Positions 1-10,800 of a stretch of DNA of 64,000 nucleotides are shown in pieces (positions within the stretch are counted from its first letter, which is position 1; the number at the start of each line of letters is the position of its first letter). A program made the position numbers and the translations under genes. The stretch comes from Costus lasius (Eukaryota > Streptophyta > Magnoliopsida > Zingiberales > Costaceae): positions 96,437,565 to 96,501,564 of the forward strand of contig CM050451.1 in NCBI GenBank assembly GCA_027563935.2. Direction: 5' to 3'. The notes beneath the pieces are model-generated. The model was not told where the DNA came from. It saw only the letters and a program-made list of their open reading frames with translations, and did not search any database.

Positions 1-25
1 ATAACAATGTGACCATCACACGAGA

Positions 26-132
26 AACTTAGTTTGGCAAGATTCTGCTTGTTCCTTTTCTGCCATATACATACATATACAAAGGAAACAGAGCAGCAAG
101 ATTCTATATGTCTCGATTTTCTGCTTTGCAAT
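26..132 (+). promoter_or_regulatory. Two degenerate copies of the DUF241 upstream block
   Basis: Two stretches, 26-63 and 95-132, each resemble the sequence at 63591-63640 just upstream of the DUF241 gene TATA box. Shared words include AACTTAGTT, GCAAGATTC and CTTTTCT in the same order. Similarity continues weakly into the leader (AAGGAGA then GCAAC at about 136-148). No DUF241 coding sequence follows. I infer a relic of a paralogous promoter whose gene is lost or lies outside the window. By-eye alignment only. Confidence 0.4.
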
Positions 133-1284
133 AATCTAAGGAGAGCAACAGCCATTAGATAAAGCAAATGAGCCCAATTTTTCATATCTATTATGGACGT
201 AAACTTGTGCAAAGGGAACATGTATTGAATGGAAAACTCAGCCATCATAATCCACTGTTTCTTCACTTCTCAGCGGCGCTGATAGTTTGCGAGCTTACTT
301 TTCTTAATAGTCCAACCGAATTTGTCCAGTTAGATTATGTTGCTTATCTAATGTCTCCAAATTCAATTGGAACTAAGGAAATCAACTCTGAAGGAATCAA
401 GAAAGGCAAACAAAATAGCCTGGAGGGCTTTTCACCAACCATCATAAAAGATCTCGTAGATTAGTTTATCTGGCGTACTTAAAATTTCACCATATCCTTA
501 TTTATATATATCAAGGTTAAGATAGCTGCAATGGAAATATGTTGATTTGTGTTTACTATGGGCTATTGCATTTACCAGCTTCAGATACGAAACTACCGCA
601 ATAATTTCAATAATTAATGATCATATAAAGCATTACAGGCATCACTATCATGTAAATTATCAAACTATAGCCAAATATACTCTATTCCAAGTTGCACTCC
701 CTTGGCAGCCTAGTGGGGTTGTGTCCATGAATACAAACCTCAACAAAAAAAAGTACACAATACTCAATTATACTAAAAACATATGAGTGATCTCTTGAAG
801 CACAAGTTTGCGTTCCTCAATTTCAACAACTACATTCAAGTTGCAAATTCTCTAAAAGTTCTTTAAAAAATGCTATTTTAATATTGAAGCTCCTGATCAA
901 TTTAGAATTCTCTCTTTATATTGTCTCGATATTTGTCAAGTTGTATTCCCTTTCTTTGCAATTTTAAAGTTACAAGACATTTTTCCTATGAGAGCTTTAT
1001 CATTTTTTAGTTTATGTACTTCATTCTATCTGGTAAGAGCTGACAAAATGTTGAACATGTGTGTCTTTCACCATCTAGTACTTCCTTCAAAGAATTTCAA
1101 ACCCATATTGTTTTTCTAAAAATCATACTCTAAAATGTTCTAATTATGTAGTGATTCTCGTATAGATTCATTTTGCATTAGAATACTTAAAACATCTGAA
1201 AGAAGAAAAATGTGCATTAAAAGATTTATACAAAAAAGACAACAATAATTATAAATAGGTCAAATAGCACTACGCAAAAAAAAC
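133..1284. other. AT-rich stretch without a recognisable gene
   Basis: Strongly AT-rich sequence with only short, composition-driven open frames (for example 168-464 on the plus strand, whose translation shows no domain I recognise). I see no RNA gene, no terminal repeats and no convincing splice-bounded exon. Confidence 0.5.
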
Positions 1285-1402
1285 CTGAGTCAATAGAATA
1301 GTTTTCATCCACTAGTTGCAGCACATCACTTGAAAGTGATCCTCTAACATCAAAATCAAGATTTGGTTCAAATATATGATTAGTGTCTTGCTCTTCAACA
1401 TA
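1285..1402 (-). CDS. Exon-like segment of an unidentified gene
   Basis: On the minus strand a pyrimidine-rich tract ending in AG (TTCTCTCTTCTTAG) is followed at 1402 by 118 bases open in one frame, reading YVEEQDTNHIFEPNLDFDVR and then GSLSSDVLQLVDENYSIDS, up to a GT donor at 1284-1283. The peptide is acidic and of normal complexity, unlike the surrounding AT-driven frames. I do not recognise the family. Upstream there may be another short coding piece near 1500-1525 (MIEDFIFESSVEELE). It could be an exon of a live gene, a pseudogene remnant or chance. Confidence 0.3.
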
Positions 1403-2298
1403 CTAAGAAGAGAGAAAATGCTAATATAATCAATTCGTAATATAACAAAAATATGCAATAGCAAAAGTGATATTATCTTATTCAAGCTCCTCAACACTGC
1501 TCTCAAATATGAAATCTTCAATCATTTTAAATATAATAATTATGAATGGTCAAATTTAAAACTGTTTGTCCTTTTACCGTCCTCTTAAGAAATTTTTTTG
1601 GGTGAGATATGTCAATAGGATCATAAGTAATAGAAATCTTATAGCTAAAAAATGTCTTTAAATGCATGAAATGTTATTTTAAATACTTAAAACCACATTA
1701 AGAGATTCAACTACAAGCTAAGATGCTATAAAAAGAACCAATTCCTTGATGAAGAAATATACGCCAACACTCAGTAATTGTGAAAGAAGAGGGATCCGAA
1801 TATACATTTTAAGAGCATTCTAGAAATAATCTGATCATAACCAAATTAACGAGCATTTGTGTCAATTATATATTTCAAGGGTTGTTATATTTCTGCTCGT
1901 GGTAACTACCCAAGCTCACAAGAAACTTTATTGTGATCAATCTATCTTCTATCATAATCTCAAAGGTGTTGTCCTACATTGTTTGTTCACTAAAAAGCCC
2001 TTTTTAAGTAAGAATAATAACTCGGCAATGACCAAAATTTCTAATTTGTGACAGAAAAAGCATACATCCATTTCTCCAGAATGAACAAGGAAAAACCCTT
2101 GCAATATCTATTAAGTATAATAATTCAGAATTCATACTCTCAAAAATAACAATATCTGAAATTGTAAATTAAATCATCCAAACAAATAATAGAGCAAGAA
2201 CAAAGTATCTTTCACACCATGAAAACAACAATACAAGCCTCGTATAGGGATCTTAATAAATTCACTAGGGATTTTGATGCTAAAAATACTTAAACATC
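1403..2298. other. AT-rich stretch, possible introns
   Basis: If 1285-1402 and 2299-2604 belong to one minus-strand gene, this would be intronic. Short open pieces exist on the minus strand (around 1740-1800 and 1960-2110), but none has clear splice boundaries or a recognisable domain. No repeat or RNA gene seen. Confidence 0.35.
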
Positions 2299-2604
2299 CT
2301 ATAGTAATTTATCTACTACAACAAAAACCTCTAACCTTGTGCAATTATGATATTTATAAGGAATAACAAAAAAGCACAACTCACACAATAGAATGGCAGT
2401 AAAAAATATTCCATGATCCTTGTCTCCGACAGCAATTATGAGCATAAGTGGCAAATCAAAATCTTGCTTTGAGATGTTTACCGGACCAACTCTAATGGGA
2501 TCACAAGGTGAATTGTCCAATTTCAAATGAAAAACCCAAATCAACAAAATGCAATATCTGAGAAGTATTAGACACCATCCTAGAATGTCAATAAAGCAAA
2601 TCAT
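2299..2604 (-). CDS. Open frame, possible exon of unidentified gene
   Basis: A 101-codon minus-strand frame. Its middle part (KLDNSPCDPIRVGPVNISKQ followed by DFDLPLMLIIAVGDKDHGIF) has ordinary amino-acid composition, while both ends look like translated AT-rich noncoding DNA. The middle could be an exon of the same minus-strand gene as 1285-1402. I recognise no family, the ATG is not convincing, and splice sites are not clear. Confidence 0.22.
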   Translation of the reverse strand: MICFIDILGWCLILLRYCILLIWVFHLKLDNSPCDPIRVGPVNISKQDFDLPLMLIIAVGDKDHGIFFTAILLCELCFFVIPYKYHNCTRLEVFVVVDKLL

Positions 2605-2936
2605 AATAAGATAGAAAACTACTTAAAGACAAGATAAACAATAAAATTTATCATATTTGACCTCACTAAAAATTTATTTTCCCATCATAAGAGTGCTCAT
2701 TATATCATGCTCTTAAAATTAAAAGTTTACAAATATTTTTTTATGTCGAGAGATGGAAAGAGTATCTTCATCAAGATAATAATATGTGTTAATTATTGCA
2801 TTCCATTACTCTAAAATATATTTTCAGTAAATTGACATCATACACGAGACTTTACCCTTTACCCTTTGACTAGAATGCGCTCTATCAATACACGAGACTT
2901 GAGATGTCAGCACGAATGCGGGAGAAAAATTTATAG

Positions 2937-2958
2937 CGAAGGACCCTTGAGTCCTTCG
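2937..2958. repeat. Short perfect inverted repeat
   Basis: An 8-bp arm CGAAGGAC at 2937-2944 is matched by GTCCTTCG at 2951-2958 with a 6-base spacer, followed by a T run. It lies in AT-rich DNA without an adjacent gene. It may be a relic of a small transposon end or chance; no function is inferred. Confidence 0.5.
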
Positions 2959-3151
2959 TTTTTATATCAAATATATTTTTTTAAAAAAACAAATTATAAA
3001 GAAATAATCTACACATTTTAAGTTTTCTAATAATACCAATATTATCATAAAAAAATCATGCAAAATAAAAAATTAATAAAAATATTATCATAAAAATTTC
3101 TAATTAATATTAATCAAAAATTTCTACGAATGCGGGGGTATTATTAGCCTC

Positions 3152-3315
3152 GCTGACTCAACACAAGACACAAGGCGATGAAGATTCTCACTTGGATAAA
3201 GCAAAATAAAAAACGTGCATACAAGAATCGCTGTCCCAACACAAGGCATAAGACGATGAAAATTCTTACTTGGATAAAATAAAATAAAAAAAACTTCCAT
3301 GCAAGAATGTAGTAA
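3152..3315. repeat. Tandem duplication, about 80 bp unit
   Basis: Two adjacent copies share the order CAACACAAG, GATGAA, ATTCT, ACTTGGATAAA, AAAATAAAA, GCA and ACAAGAAT or GCAAGAAT, with scattered substitutions and small indels. The second copy starts near 3230. No coding role is apparent. Confidence 0.6.
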
Positions 3316-3424
3316 CTCAACCATGGCCAATTTATCCACTCAAACTTAACTCGGGTGCGCCTGGTTAAACACGAATTCTAAAAAGAAAATTAGGTGTCCA
3401 TTAATAATTGGGAACCTTGATGCA

Positions 3425-4268
3425 TCGTGATAGAATATTGTTTGAGAGTTGTGTACGTCGATGTCTAACATCGGGGTGTAACTCCTCAATATGACGCTGC
3501 ATGCACCAAGGTTGAAAATTTCTAAATCAAATCATCCAACACGCCGAGAGGCCGGATAATTTCTCGAATCAAATTATCTAACACGCCGCAAGGCCGGATA
3601 ATTTTATAAATTAAATTATCTGACACGCCACAAGGCCGGATAATTTTCAAATCAAATAATCCAATATACCGTAAGGCCGGATAAATTTTCAAAATTAAAT
3701 TGTCCAACACGCCCAAGGCCAGATAAATTTCCAAAATTAAATTACCCAACACACCGCAAGGCCGGATAATTTTTCAAACCAAGTTATCCAACACGCCGCA
3801 AGACCGGATAAATTTCCAAACTAAATTATCCAATACACTGCAAGGCCGGGTAATCTTTCAAATTAAATTATCCAACACGCCCCAAGGTCGGATAAATTTA
3901 CGAATCACATTATCCAATACGCCGCAAGGCCGGACACGTTCCCAAGTCAAATTATCCAACACGCCGCAAGGCCAGATAAATTTTAAATCAAATTATCCAA
4001 TACGCCGCAAGCCGGATAAATTTTCAAATTAAGTTACCCAATACGCCGCAAGGCCGGATAAATTTTTAAATCAAATTATCCAACACGCCGCAAGGCCGGA
4101 TAAATTTCCAAATCAAATTATCCAATATATCGCAAAGCCGGAAAATTTTCCAAATCAAATATCCAACGTGCCTGAACACGATCATAGTGGAATATTGTTT
4201 GGGAGGTGCGTATGTCGATGTTCACCATCGGGGCGTAGCTCTTCAATATGACACTGTATCGACTAGGC
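3425..4268. repeat. Direct repeats of about 85 bp bracketing minisatellite A
   Basis: 3425-3510 and 4178-4268 are diverged direct copies. Both contain GAATATTGTTTG, then a GTCGATGT word, then an ATCGGGG word, then TCAATATGAC. They flank the minisatellite at 3520-4170 and suggest the whole block is one unit of a larger repeat element. Confidence 0.6.
3520..4170. repeat. Minisatellite A, about 41-43 bp unit, about 16 copies
   Basis: Roughly sixteen imperfect head-to-tail units centred on ACGCCGCAAGGCCGGATAA followed by an AT-rich half ending AAATTATCCAA. Units vary by single-base changes and 1-3 base indels. The plus-strand unit corresponds to the AT-richer unit of minisatellite B at 59990-61250, so the two arrays are diverged members of one family. 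This is a eukaryotic tandem repeat, not a CRISPR array: there are no unique spacers. Confidence 0.85.
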
Positions 4269-4429
4269 CGGATATCACCGAATGAATTGTCCCAAGGCCA
4301 GACATGTGGCGAACACGAATTGTCCAAGTTGACAAAAGCTTTCTATTATCGTTTATATATCATGTCAAACTATGTATTCTCATCATATTTATTAATGACA
4401 TCGTTTGACTCGTCTCTCTTATTTTTGTT

Positions 4430-4550
4430 GCGTATTATAGATCTCTTAATCAAAGGTTACCTAATTTTAGGGGTAATTAACAATGAGCGCTTGCGCTCAT
4501 TGGAAGCCAGAACCCATTAAACAAAAATTTTATTAATTTAAGGTGAATTT
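4430..4550. repeat. Tail block A with perfect palindrome 4481-4502
   Basis: A block of about 120 bp that reappears, diverged, at 61345-61475. Shared words are ATCTCTTAAT, TAAACAAAAA and AAGGTGAATTT in the same order and spacing. In this copy CAATGAGCGC at 4481-4490 and GCGCTCATTG at 4493-4502 form a perfect 10-bp inverted repeat with a 2-base centre; in the right copy the palindrome has decayed. I infer the end region of a dispersed noncoding element. Confidence 0.6.
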
Positions 4551-4591
4551 AAAAAGGTCATATTACATTTCTAATGTAACAATTTTGACTC

Positions 4592-6209
4592 CACAATCAT
4601 CACCATGGAGCTTGAAGAGGAAGAAGAGGGGGAGGATGTAAATTGGGCCATCTGCAATCAACACCATGTGGGTTGTGGATGTGGGTTTGGAGAAGAGTGG
4701 GTCGTTGGTGATGCTAGCCTAGGGTTTGGGTGTGGGATGCTAGTGAAGGAAGAGGGGGTCGGTGGGAAAGGAGAAGGGCGAGAATGTTGGAGTGGAAGAA
4801 GAAGATGGCGAAGAAGGAGTTGATGCGAGCACGACATGTTCCGGAGGAAGACACGGCGAAAAATAGAGATGATGCGTGGAAACTAACCTCTTTGTTGCTC
4901 GTGTGAAGGACAACGGCCGGGAAGGTAGGTCGTCCAGGGAAGAAGACGGCGGCTGGCGAGCAGAGCGGAGAAGAAAAATGCTGCTATCGTCACCATGGAG
5001 CTTGAAGAGGAAGAAGAGGGGGAGGATATAGGTTGGGCCATTTGCAATCGACACCATGTGGGTTGTGGATGTGGGTTTGGAGAAGAGGGGGTCGCTGGTG
5101 ATGCTAGCCTAGGGTTTGGGTGTGGGATGCCAGTGAAGGAAGAGGGGGTCGGTGGGAAAGGAGAAGAGAGAGAATGTTGGAGTGGAAGAAGAAGATGGCG
5201 AAGGAGTTGATGCGAGCTCGACATGTTCCGGAGGAAGACATAGCGAAAAATAGAGATGAAGTGTGGAAACTAACCTCTTTGTTGCTCGTGTGAAGGACAA
5301 TGGCCGGGAAGGTAGGTCGTCTAGGGAAGAAGATGACAGCTGGCGAGCGGAGTGGAGAATAAAAATGCTAGTGTCGTCACCATGGAGCTTGAAGAGGAAG
5401 AAGAGGGGGAGGATGTAGGTTGGGCCATCTGTAATCGACACCATGTGGGTTTGGAGAAGAGGGGGTCGCTGGTGATGTTAGCCTAGGGTTTGGGTGTGGG
5501 ATGCCAGTGAAGGAAAAGGGGGTCGGTGGGAAAGGAGAAGGGAGAGAATGTTGAAGTGGAAGAAGAAGATGGGAAAGAAGGAGTTGATGCGAGCTCGACA
5601 TGTTTCAGAGGAAGACATGGCGAAAAATAGAGAAGATGTGTGGAAACTAACCTCTTTGTTGCTCGTGTGAAGGACAACGGCCGGGAAGGTAGGTCGTCCA
5701 GGGAAGAAGACGGCGGCTGGCGAGCGGAGCGGAGAAGAAAAATGATGTTGTCATCACCATGGAGCTTGAAGAGGAAGAAGAGGGGGAGGATGTAGGTTGG
5801 GCCATCCGCAATCGACACCATGTGGGTTTTGGATGTGGGTTTGGAGAAGAGGGGGTCGCTGGTGATGCTAGCCTAGGGTTTGGGTGTGGGATGCCAGTGA
5901 AGGAAGAAGGGGTAGGTGGGAAAGGAGAAGGGCGAGAATGTTGGAGTGGAAGAAGAAGAATGGGAAGAAGGAGTTGATGAGAGCTCGACATGTTCCGGAG
6001 GAAGACAAGGCGAAAAATATAGATGATGCATGGAAACTAACCTCTTTGTTGCTCGTGTGAAGGACAACGGCCGGGAAGGTAGGTCGTCCAGGGAAGAAGA
6101 CGGCGGCTGGCGAGCGGAGCGGAGAAGAAAAATGCTGTTGTTTTCACCATGGAGCTTGAAGAGGAAGAAGAGGGGGAGGATGTAGGTTTGGCCATCTGCA
6201 ATGACAACA
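4592..6209. repeat. 390-bp satellite, block 1 (5 monomers, last interrupted)
   Basis: Monomers have the landmark CACCATGG with its ATG at 4605, 4995, 5382, 5759 and 6149, giving spacings of 390, 387, 377 and 390. Each contains a homopurine run just after the landmark, a GGTTGTGGATGTGGGTTTGG segment, CTAGGGTTTGGGTGTGGGAT, and GCGGAGCGGAGAAG near the end. The monomer at 5382 lacks about 13 bp (TTGTGGATGTGGG). Open frames on both strands repeat from monomer to monomer and I treat them as satellite frames, not genes. The block is cut at 6209 by a solo LTR; CAACA at 6205-6209 is the target-site copy. Confidence 0.9.
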
Positions 6210-7831
6210 TGATGGAGGGCCAAACACAGCTCTTAGAAGATCCACTAGGGCTCGGAGGAAGCCCATCAGGTATGGCTTCACTTAGAGTCCACTTTCCTTT
6301 TCAGTACTTTCCTTATTTGCATTGCATGGCATGATAGGTTAGTTCCACCCAAAAGTCTATCATGTAGTTTACTTTTATAAATGTTGTTGGTAGGTTGTGC
6401 ATTGTAATGTCATGGTAGGTTAGTGCATGTAGTTTGGATACATTAATATTCAGCTCAAGGGATACAAATCAGCTAGCTCACCACACTACAAGAAGCTAGC
6501 TCCCATTTTGGAAGGTTCACTTCAAAGTAGTTCAAAGAGAGACTTCCAACTCAACTCAACATCAAGCTCCACTTCAATCAATCCCTTCCAATTGAAGAGA
6601 GGCCACCTCATGGAATCAATTGCGCCATCTACATCCACAATTCAAGGAGGCGCCATCTAGATCCACCAATCAAGGAGGCGCCCATCTAGATCCACAATTA
6701 GAGGAGTTGCACCATCAAGATCCACAATTAGGGGAAGGCTTCTTTCCTTCTCCTCATTGCCGCCCAAGACAACAAGGAAGGTTTTCAAATTTTGAACTCC
6801 CTCTCATATGCGCCAACACCTCCAAGGAAGATAGCTATTTTCGAATTCAAAGACTTACCAATTCAGCCATCCAAAGAAGGCAACAAGAATCAGCCCACTT
6901 AATGCCTTTCTCCATTTTCGAATTGTCTCCAATAATGTAAGGGGCGCAAGGGGCCAATGTCCACCTTGCCCTCATCCCTAAGCTGCCTATAAATGTATCC
7001 CCATCGCATCATGTGCATAGCATTGTTGAAATATATTGTTGACTAGTTTCCTAGCCAAAGAAAGGGTGCTTGTGTCGCCTTGGGTGCTTGTGTCGCCCAC
7101 CTCTTCTCCTTTGGGTGCTTGTGTCGCCCAAGTTCCCCCCATCTTCCCCTTCTTCCTTCAAGAGCCGAGCCTCCCTTCTCTTCTCCTCGCCCTCCATTCA
7201 TCAAAGCAAGGCCGAGAGTCTCCATCTCCAAGGCCATAACATCAAAGAGGACAAGAGCTTGAGTTGGTGCAAGGAACATGGATGCATCCTTGGTCTCCCT
7301 CAAAGCGACTCTCTAAGTTAAGTGCTCCATCTTCTTGTATCTTCTCTTTACACATCTTAAGAACATCTTACTACACATTTCTTGGACTTGTAGGACTTGG
7401 CGCAAGGAAGTTGGCGCATCCCCCCCTCTCTTGATCTCCCCCTTTTAGTTAGTCCTTTGTTTTGTTAGCAAGAGAACTTGGAGGATTAGCCTCCCTCTTG
7501 TCTTTGAGCATTGTTAAGTTTAATTCTGCTTTTAACTCACCCACGCCTGTGTGGGGTTGCTGAATGCCCTGTGTTTAACTTGCACCTTCCATCAGAGTAG
7601 GACCGGTGAAGAACGGGAAGGACGGTCCTTCTATTCTCAAGGGCCGCACTGTGAGTCTCCTTTAAATTATTGTCATTTCTTTCCTGCAAGTAGTTAACTT
7701 TCGGTTTTTAAAAATACAAAAACATTATTTTCCAACTTCGTTAGTTAAATCGGTTTTTCTCTAGTTTATGATAATACCAAAAATATTTTCGAAACTCGTT
7801 GTTTGCATGTTTGTGACTTACCCCTACTTCA
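6210..7831 (+). mobile_element. Solo LTR with CAACA target duplication
   Basis: The 1622-bp insertion starts TGATGGAGGG and ends CCTACTTCA. It is flanked by the 5-bp direct repeat CAACA (6205-6209 and 7832-7836), and removing it rejoins a satellite monomer whose uninterrupted sister is at about 10580-10630. No coding domain, PBS or PPT is present, so this is an LTR left by recombination between the two LTRs of an element. A TATA box at 6988-6994 supports plus orientation. Internal short repeats include three copies of GGGTGCTTGTGTCGCC around 7066-7130 and repeated GATCCAC words at about 6655-6730. The superfamily is unresolved; Gypsy is likely from LTR size and the TGATG start. Confidence 0.85.
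6987..6994 (+). promoter_or_regulatory. LTR TATA box
   Basis: CTATAAAT sits about 780 bp into the solo LTR after a GC-rich stretch, in the position of the U3/R boundary promoter of plant LTRs. Transcription would start about 30 bp downstream. Inferred from motif and position only. Confidence 0.5.
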
Positions 7832-10800
7832 CAACATATGGGTTGTGGATGTGGGTTTGGAGAAGAGGGGGTCACTAGTGATGCTAGCCTAGGGTTTGGG
7901 TGTGGGATGCCAGTGAAGGAAGAGGAGGTCGGTGGGAAAGGAGAAGGGTGAGAAGGCTGGATTGGAAGAAGAAGATGGCGAAGAAGGAGTTAATGCGAGC
8001 TCGACATGTTCCGGAGGAAGACACGGCAACAAATAGAGATAATGTGTGGAAACTAACCTCTTTGTTGCTAGTGTGAAGGACAACGACTGGGAAGGTAGCT
8101 TGTCCAGGGAAGAAGCGGCTGGCGAGCGGAGCGTAGAAGAAAAATGCTGCTGTCGTCACCATGCTGCTTGAAGAGGAAGAAGAGGGGGAGGATGTAGGTT
8201 TGGCCATCTGCAATCGACTCCATGTGGGTTGTGGATGTGGGTTTGGAGAATAGGGGGTCGCTGGTGATGCTAGCCTAGGGTTTGGGTGTGGGATGCCAGT
8301 GAAGGAAGAGGGGGTCGGTGGGAAAGGAGAAGGGTGAGAATGTTGGAGTGGAAGAAGAAGATGGCGAAGAAGGAGTTAATGCGAGCTCGACATGTTCCGG
8401 AGGAAGAGACGGTGACAAATAGAGATAATGCGTGGAAACTAACCTCTTTGTTGCTAGTGTGAAGCACAACGACTGGGAAGGTAGGTCGTCCAGGGAAGAA
8501 GCAGCTGGCGAGCAGAGCGTAGAAGAAAAATGCTACTGTTGTCACCATGCTGCTTGAAGAGGAAGAAGAGGGGGAGGATGTAGGTTGGGCCATCTGCAAT
8601 TGACTCCATGTGGGTTGTGGATGTGGGTTTGGAGAAGTGGGGGTCGCTGGTGATGCTAGCCTAGGGTTTGGGTGTGGGATGCCTGTGAAGGAAGAGGGGG
8701 TCGGTGGGAAAGGAGAAGGGCGAGAATGTTGGAGTGGAAAAAGAAGATGGCGAAGAAGGAGTAGTTGCGAGCTCGACATGTTCTGGAGGAAGACACGGCG
8801 AAAAATGGAGACGATGCGTGGAAACTAACCTTTTTGTTGCTCGTGTGAAGGACAACGGCCGGGAAGGTATGTCGTCCAGGGATGAAGACGCCGGCTGGCG
8901 AGCGGAGCGGAGAAGAAAAATGCTGCTGTCGTCACCATGGAGCTTGAAGAGGAAGAAGAGGGGGAGGATGTAGGTTCGGCCATCTGCAATTGACTCCATG
9001 TGGGTTGTGGATGTCGATTTGGAGAAGAGGGGGTCGTTGGTGTTGCTTGCCTAGGGTTTGGGTGTGGATGCCAGTGAAGGAAGAGGGGGTCGTTGGTGTT
9101 GCTTGCCTAGGGTTTGGGTGTGGATGCCAGTGAAGGAAGAGGGGGTCAGTGGGAAAGGAGAAGGGAGAGAATGTTGGAGTGGAAGAAGAAGATGACGAAG
9201 AAGGAGTTGATACGAGCTCGACATGTTCCAGATGAAGACACGGTGAAAAATAGAGATGATGCGTGGAAACTAACCTCTTTGTTGCTCATGTGAAGGACAA
9301 CGGCTTGGAACGTAGGTTGTCTAGGGAAGAAGACGATGGCTGGCAAGCGGAGCAGAGAAGAAAAATGCTAGTGTCATCACCCTGGAGCTTAAGGAGGAAG
9401 ATGAGGGGGAGGATGTAGGTTGGGCCATTTGCAATCGACACCATGTGGGTTGTGGATGTGGGTTTGGAGAAGAGGGGGCCGCTGTTGATGCTAGCCTAGG
9501 GTTTGGGTGTGGGATGCCAGTGAAGGAAGAGGGGGTCGGTGGGAAAGGAGAAGAGAGAGAATGTTGGAGTGGCAGAAGAAGATGGCAAAGGAGTTGATGC
9601 GAGCTCGACATATTCCAGAGGAAGACACAGCGAAAAATAGAGATGAAGTGTGGAAACTAACCTCTTTGTTGCTCGTGTGAAGGACAACGGCCGGGAAGGT
9701 AGGTCGTCCAGGGAAGAAGACGGCGGCTGGCGAGCGGAGTGGAGAAGAAAAATGCTAGTGTCGTCACCATGGAGCTTGAAGAGGAAGAAGAGGGGGAGGA
9801 TGTAGGTTGGGCCATCTGTAATCGACACCATGTGGGTTTGGAGAAGAGGGGGTTGCTGGTGATGTTACCCCAGAGTTTGGGTGTGGGATGCCAGTGAAGG
9901 AAAAGGGGGTCGGTGGGAAAGGAGAAGGGAGAGAATGTTGGAGTGGAAGAAGAAGATGGCAAAGAAGGAGTTGATGCGAGCTCGACATGTTCCAGAGGAA
10001 GACATGGCGAAAAATAGAGAAGATGCGTGGAAAGTAACCTCTTTGTTGCTCGTGTGAAGGACAATGGCCGGGAAGGTAGGTCGTCCAGGGAAGAAGATGG
10101 CGGCTGGCGAGCGGAGAGGAGAAGAAAAATGATGTTGTCGTCACCATGGAGCTTGAGAGGAAGAAGAGGGGGAGGATGTAGGTTGGGCCATCCGCAATCG
10201 ACACCATGTGGGTTTTGCATGTGGGTTTGGAGAAGAGGGGGTCACTGGTGATGCTAGCCTAGGGTTTGGGTGTGGGATGCCAGTGAAGGAAGAAGGGTAG
10301 GTGGGAAAGGAGAAGGGCGAGAATGTTAGAGTGGAAGAAGAAGATTGGGAAGAAGGAGTTGATGCGAGCTCCACATATTCCGGAGGAAGACACGGCGAAA
10401 AATATAGATGATGCATGGAAACTAACCTCTTTGTTGCTTGTGTGAAGGACAACGGCCGGGAAGGTTGGTCGTCCAGGGAAGAAGACGGCGGCTGGCGAGC
10501 GGAGCGGAGAAGAAAAATGCTGCTGTTTTCACCATGGAGCTTGAAGAGGAAGAAGAGGGGGGAGGATGTAGGTTTGGCCATCTGCAATGACAACATGTGG
10601 GTTGTGGATGTGGGTTTGGAGAAGAGGGGGTCGCTAGTGATGCTAGCCTAGGGTTTGGGTGTGGGATGCCAGTGAAGGTAGAGTAGGTCGGTGGGAAAGG
10701 AGAATGGCGAGAATGCTGGAGTGGAAGAAGAAGATGGCGAAGGAGTTAATGCGAGCTCGACATGTTCCGGAGGAAGACACGGCGAAAAATAGAGATAATG

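Noticed and set aside
3520..4170. Regular short repeats resembling a CRISPR array
   Set aside because: Units are contiguous and diverged with no unique spacers and no cas genes; the context is a plant nuclear genome. It is a minisatellite.
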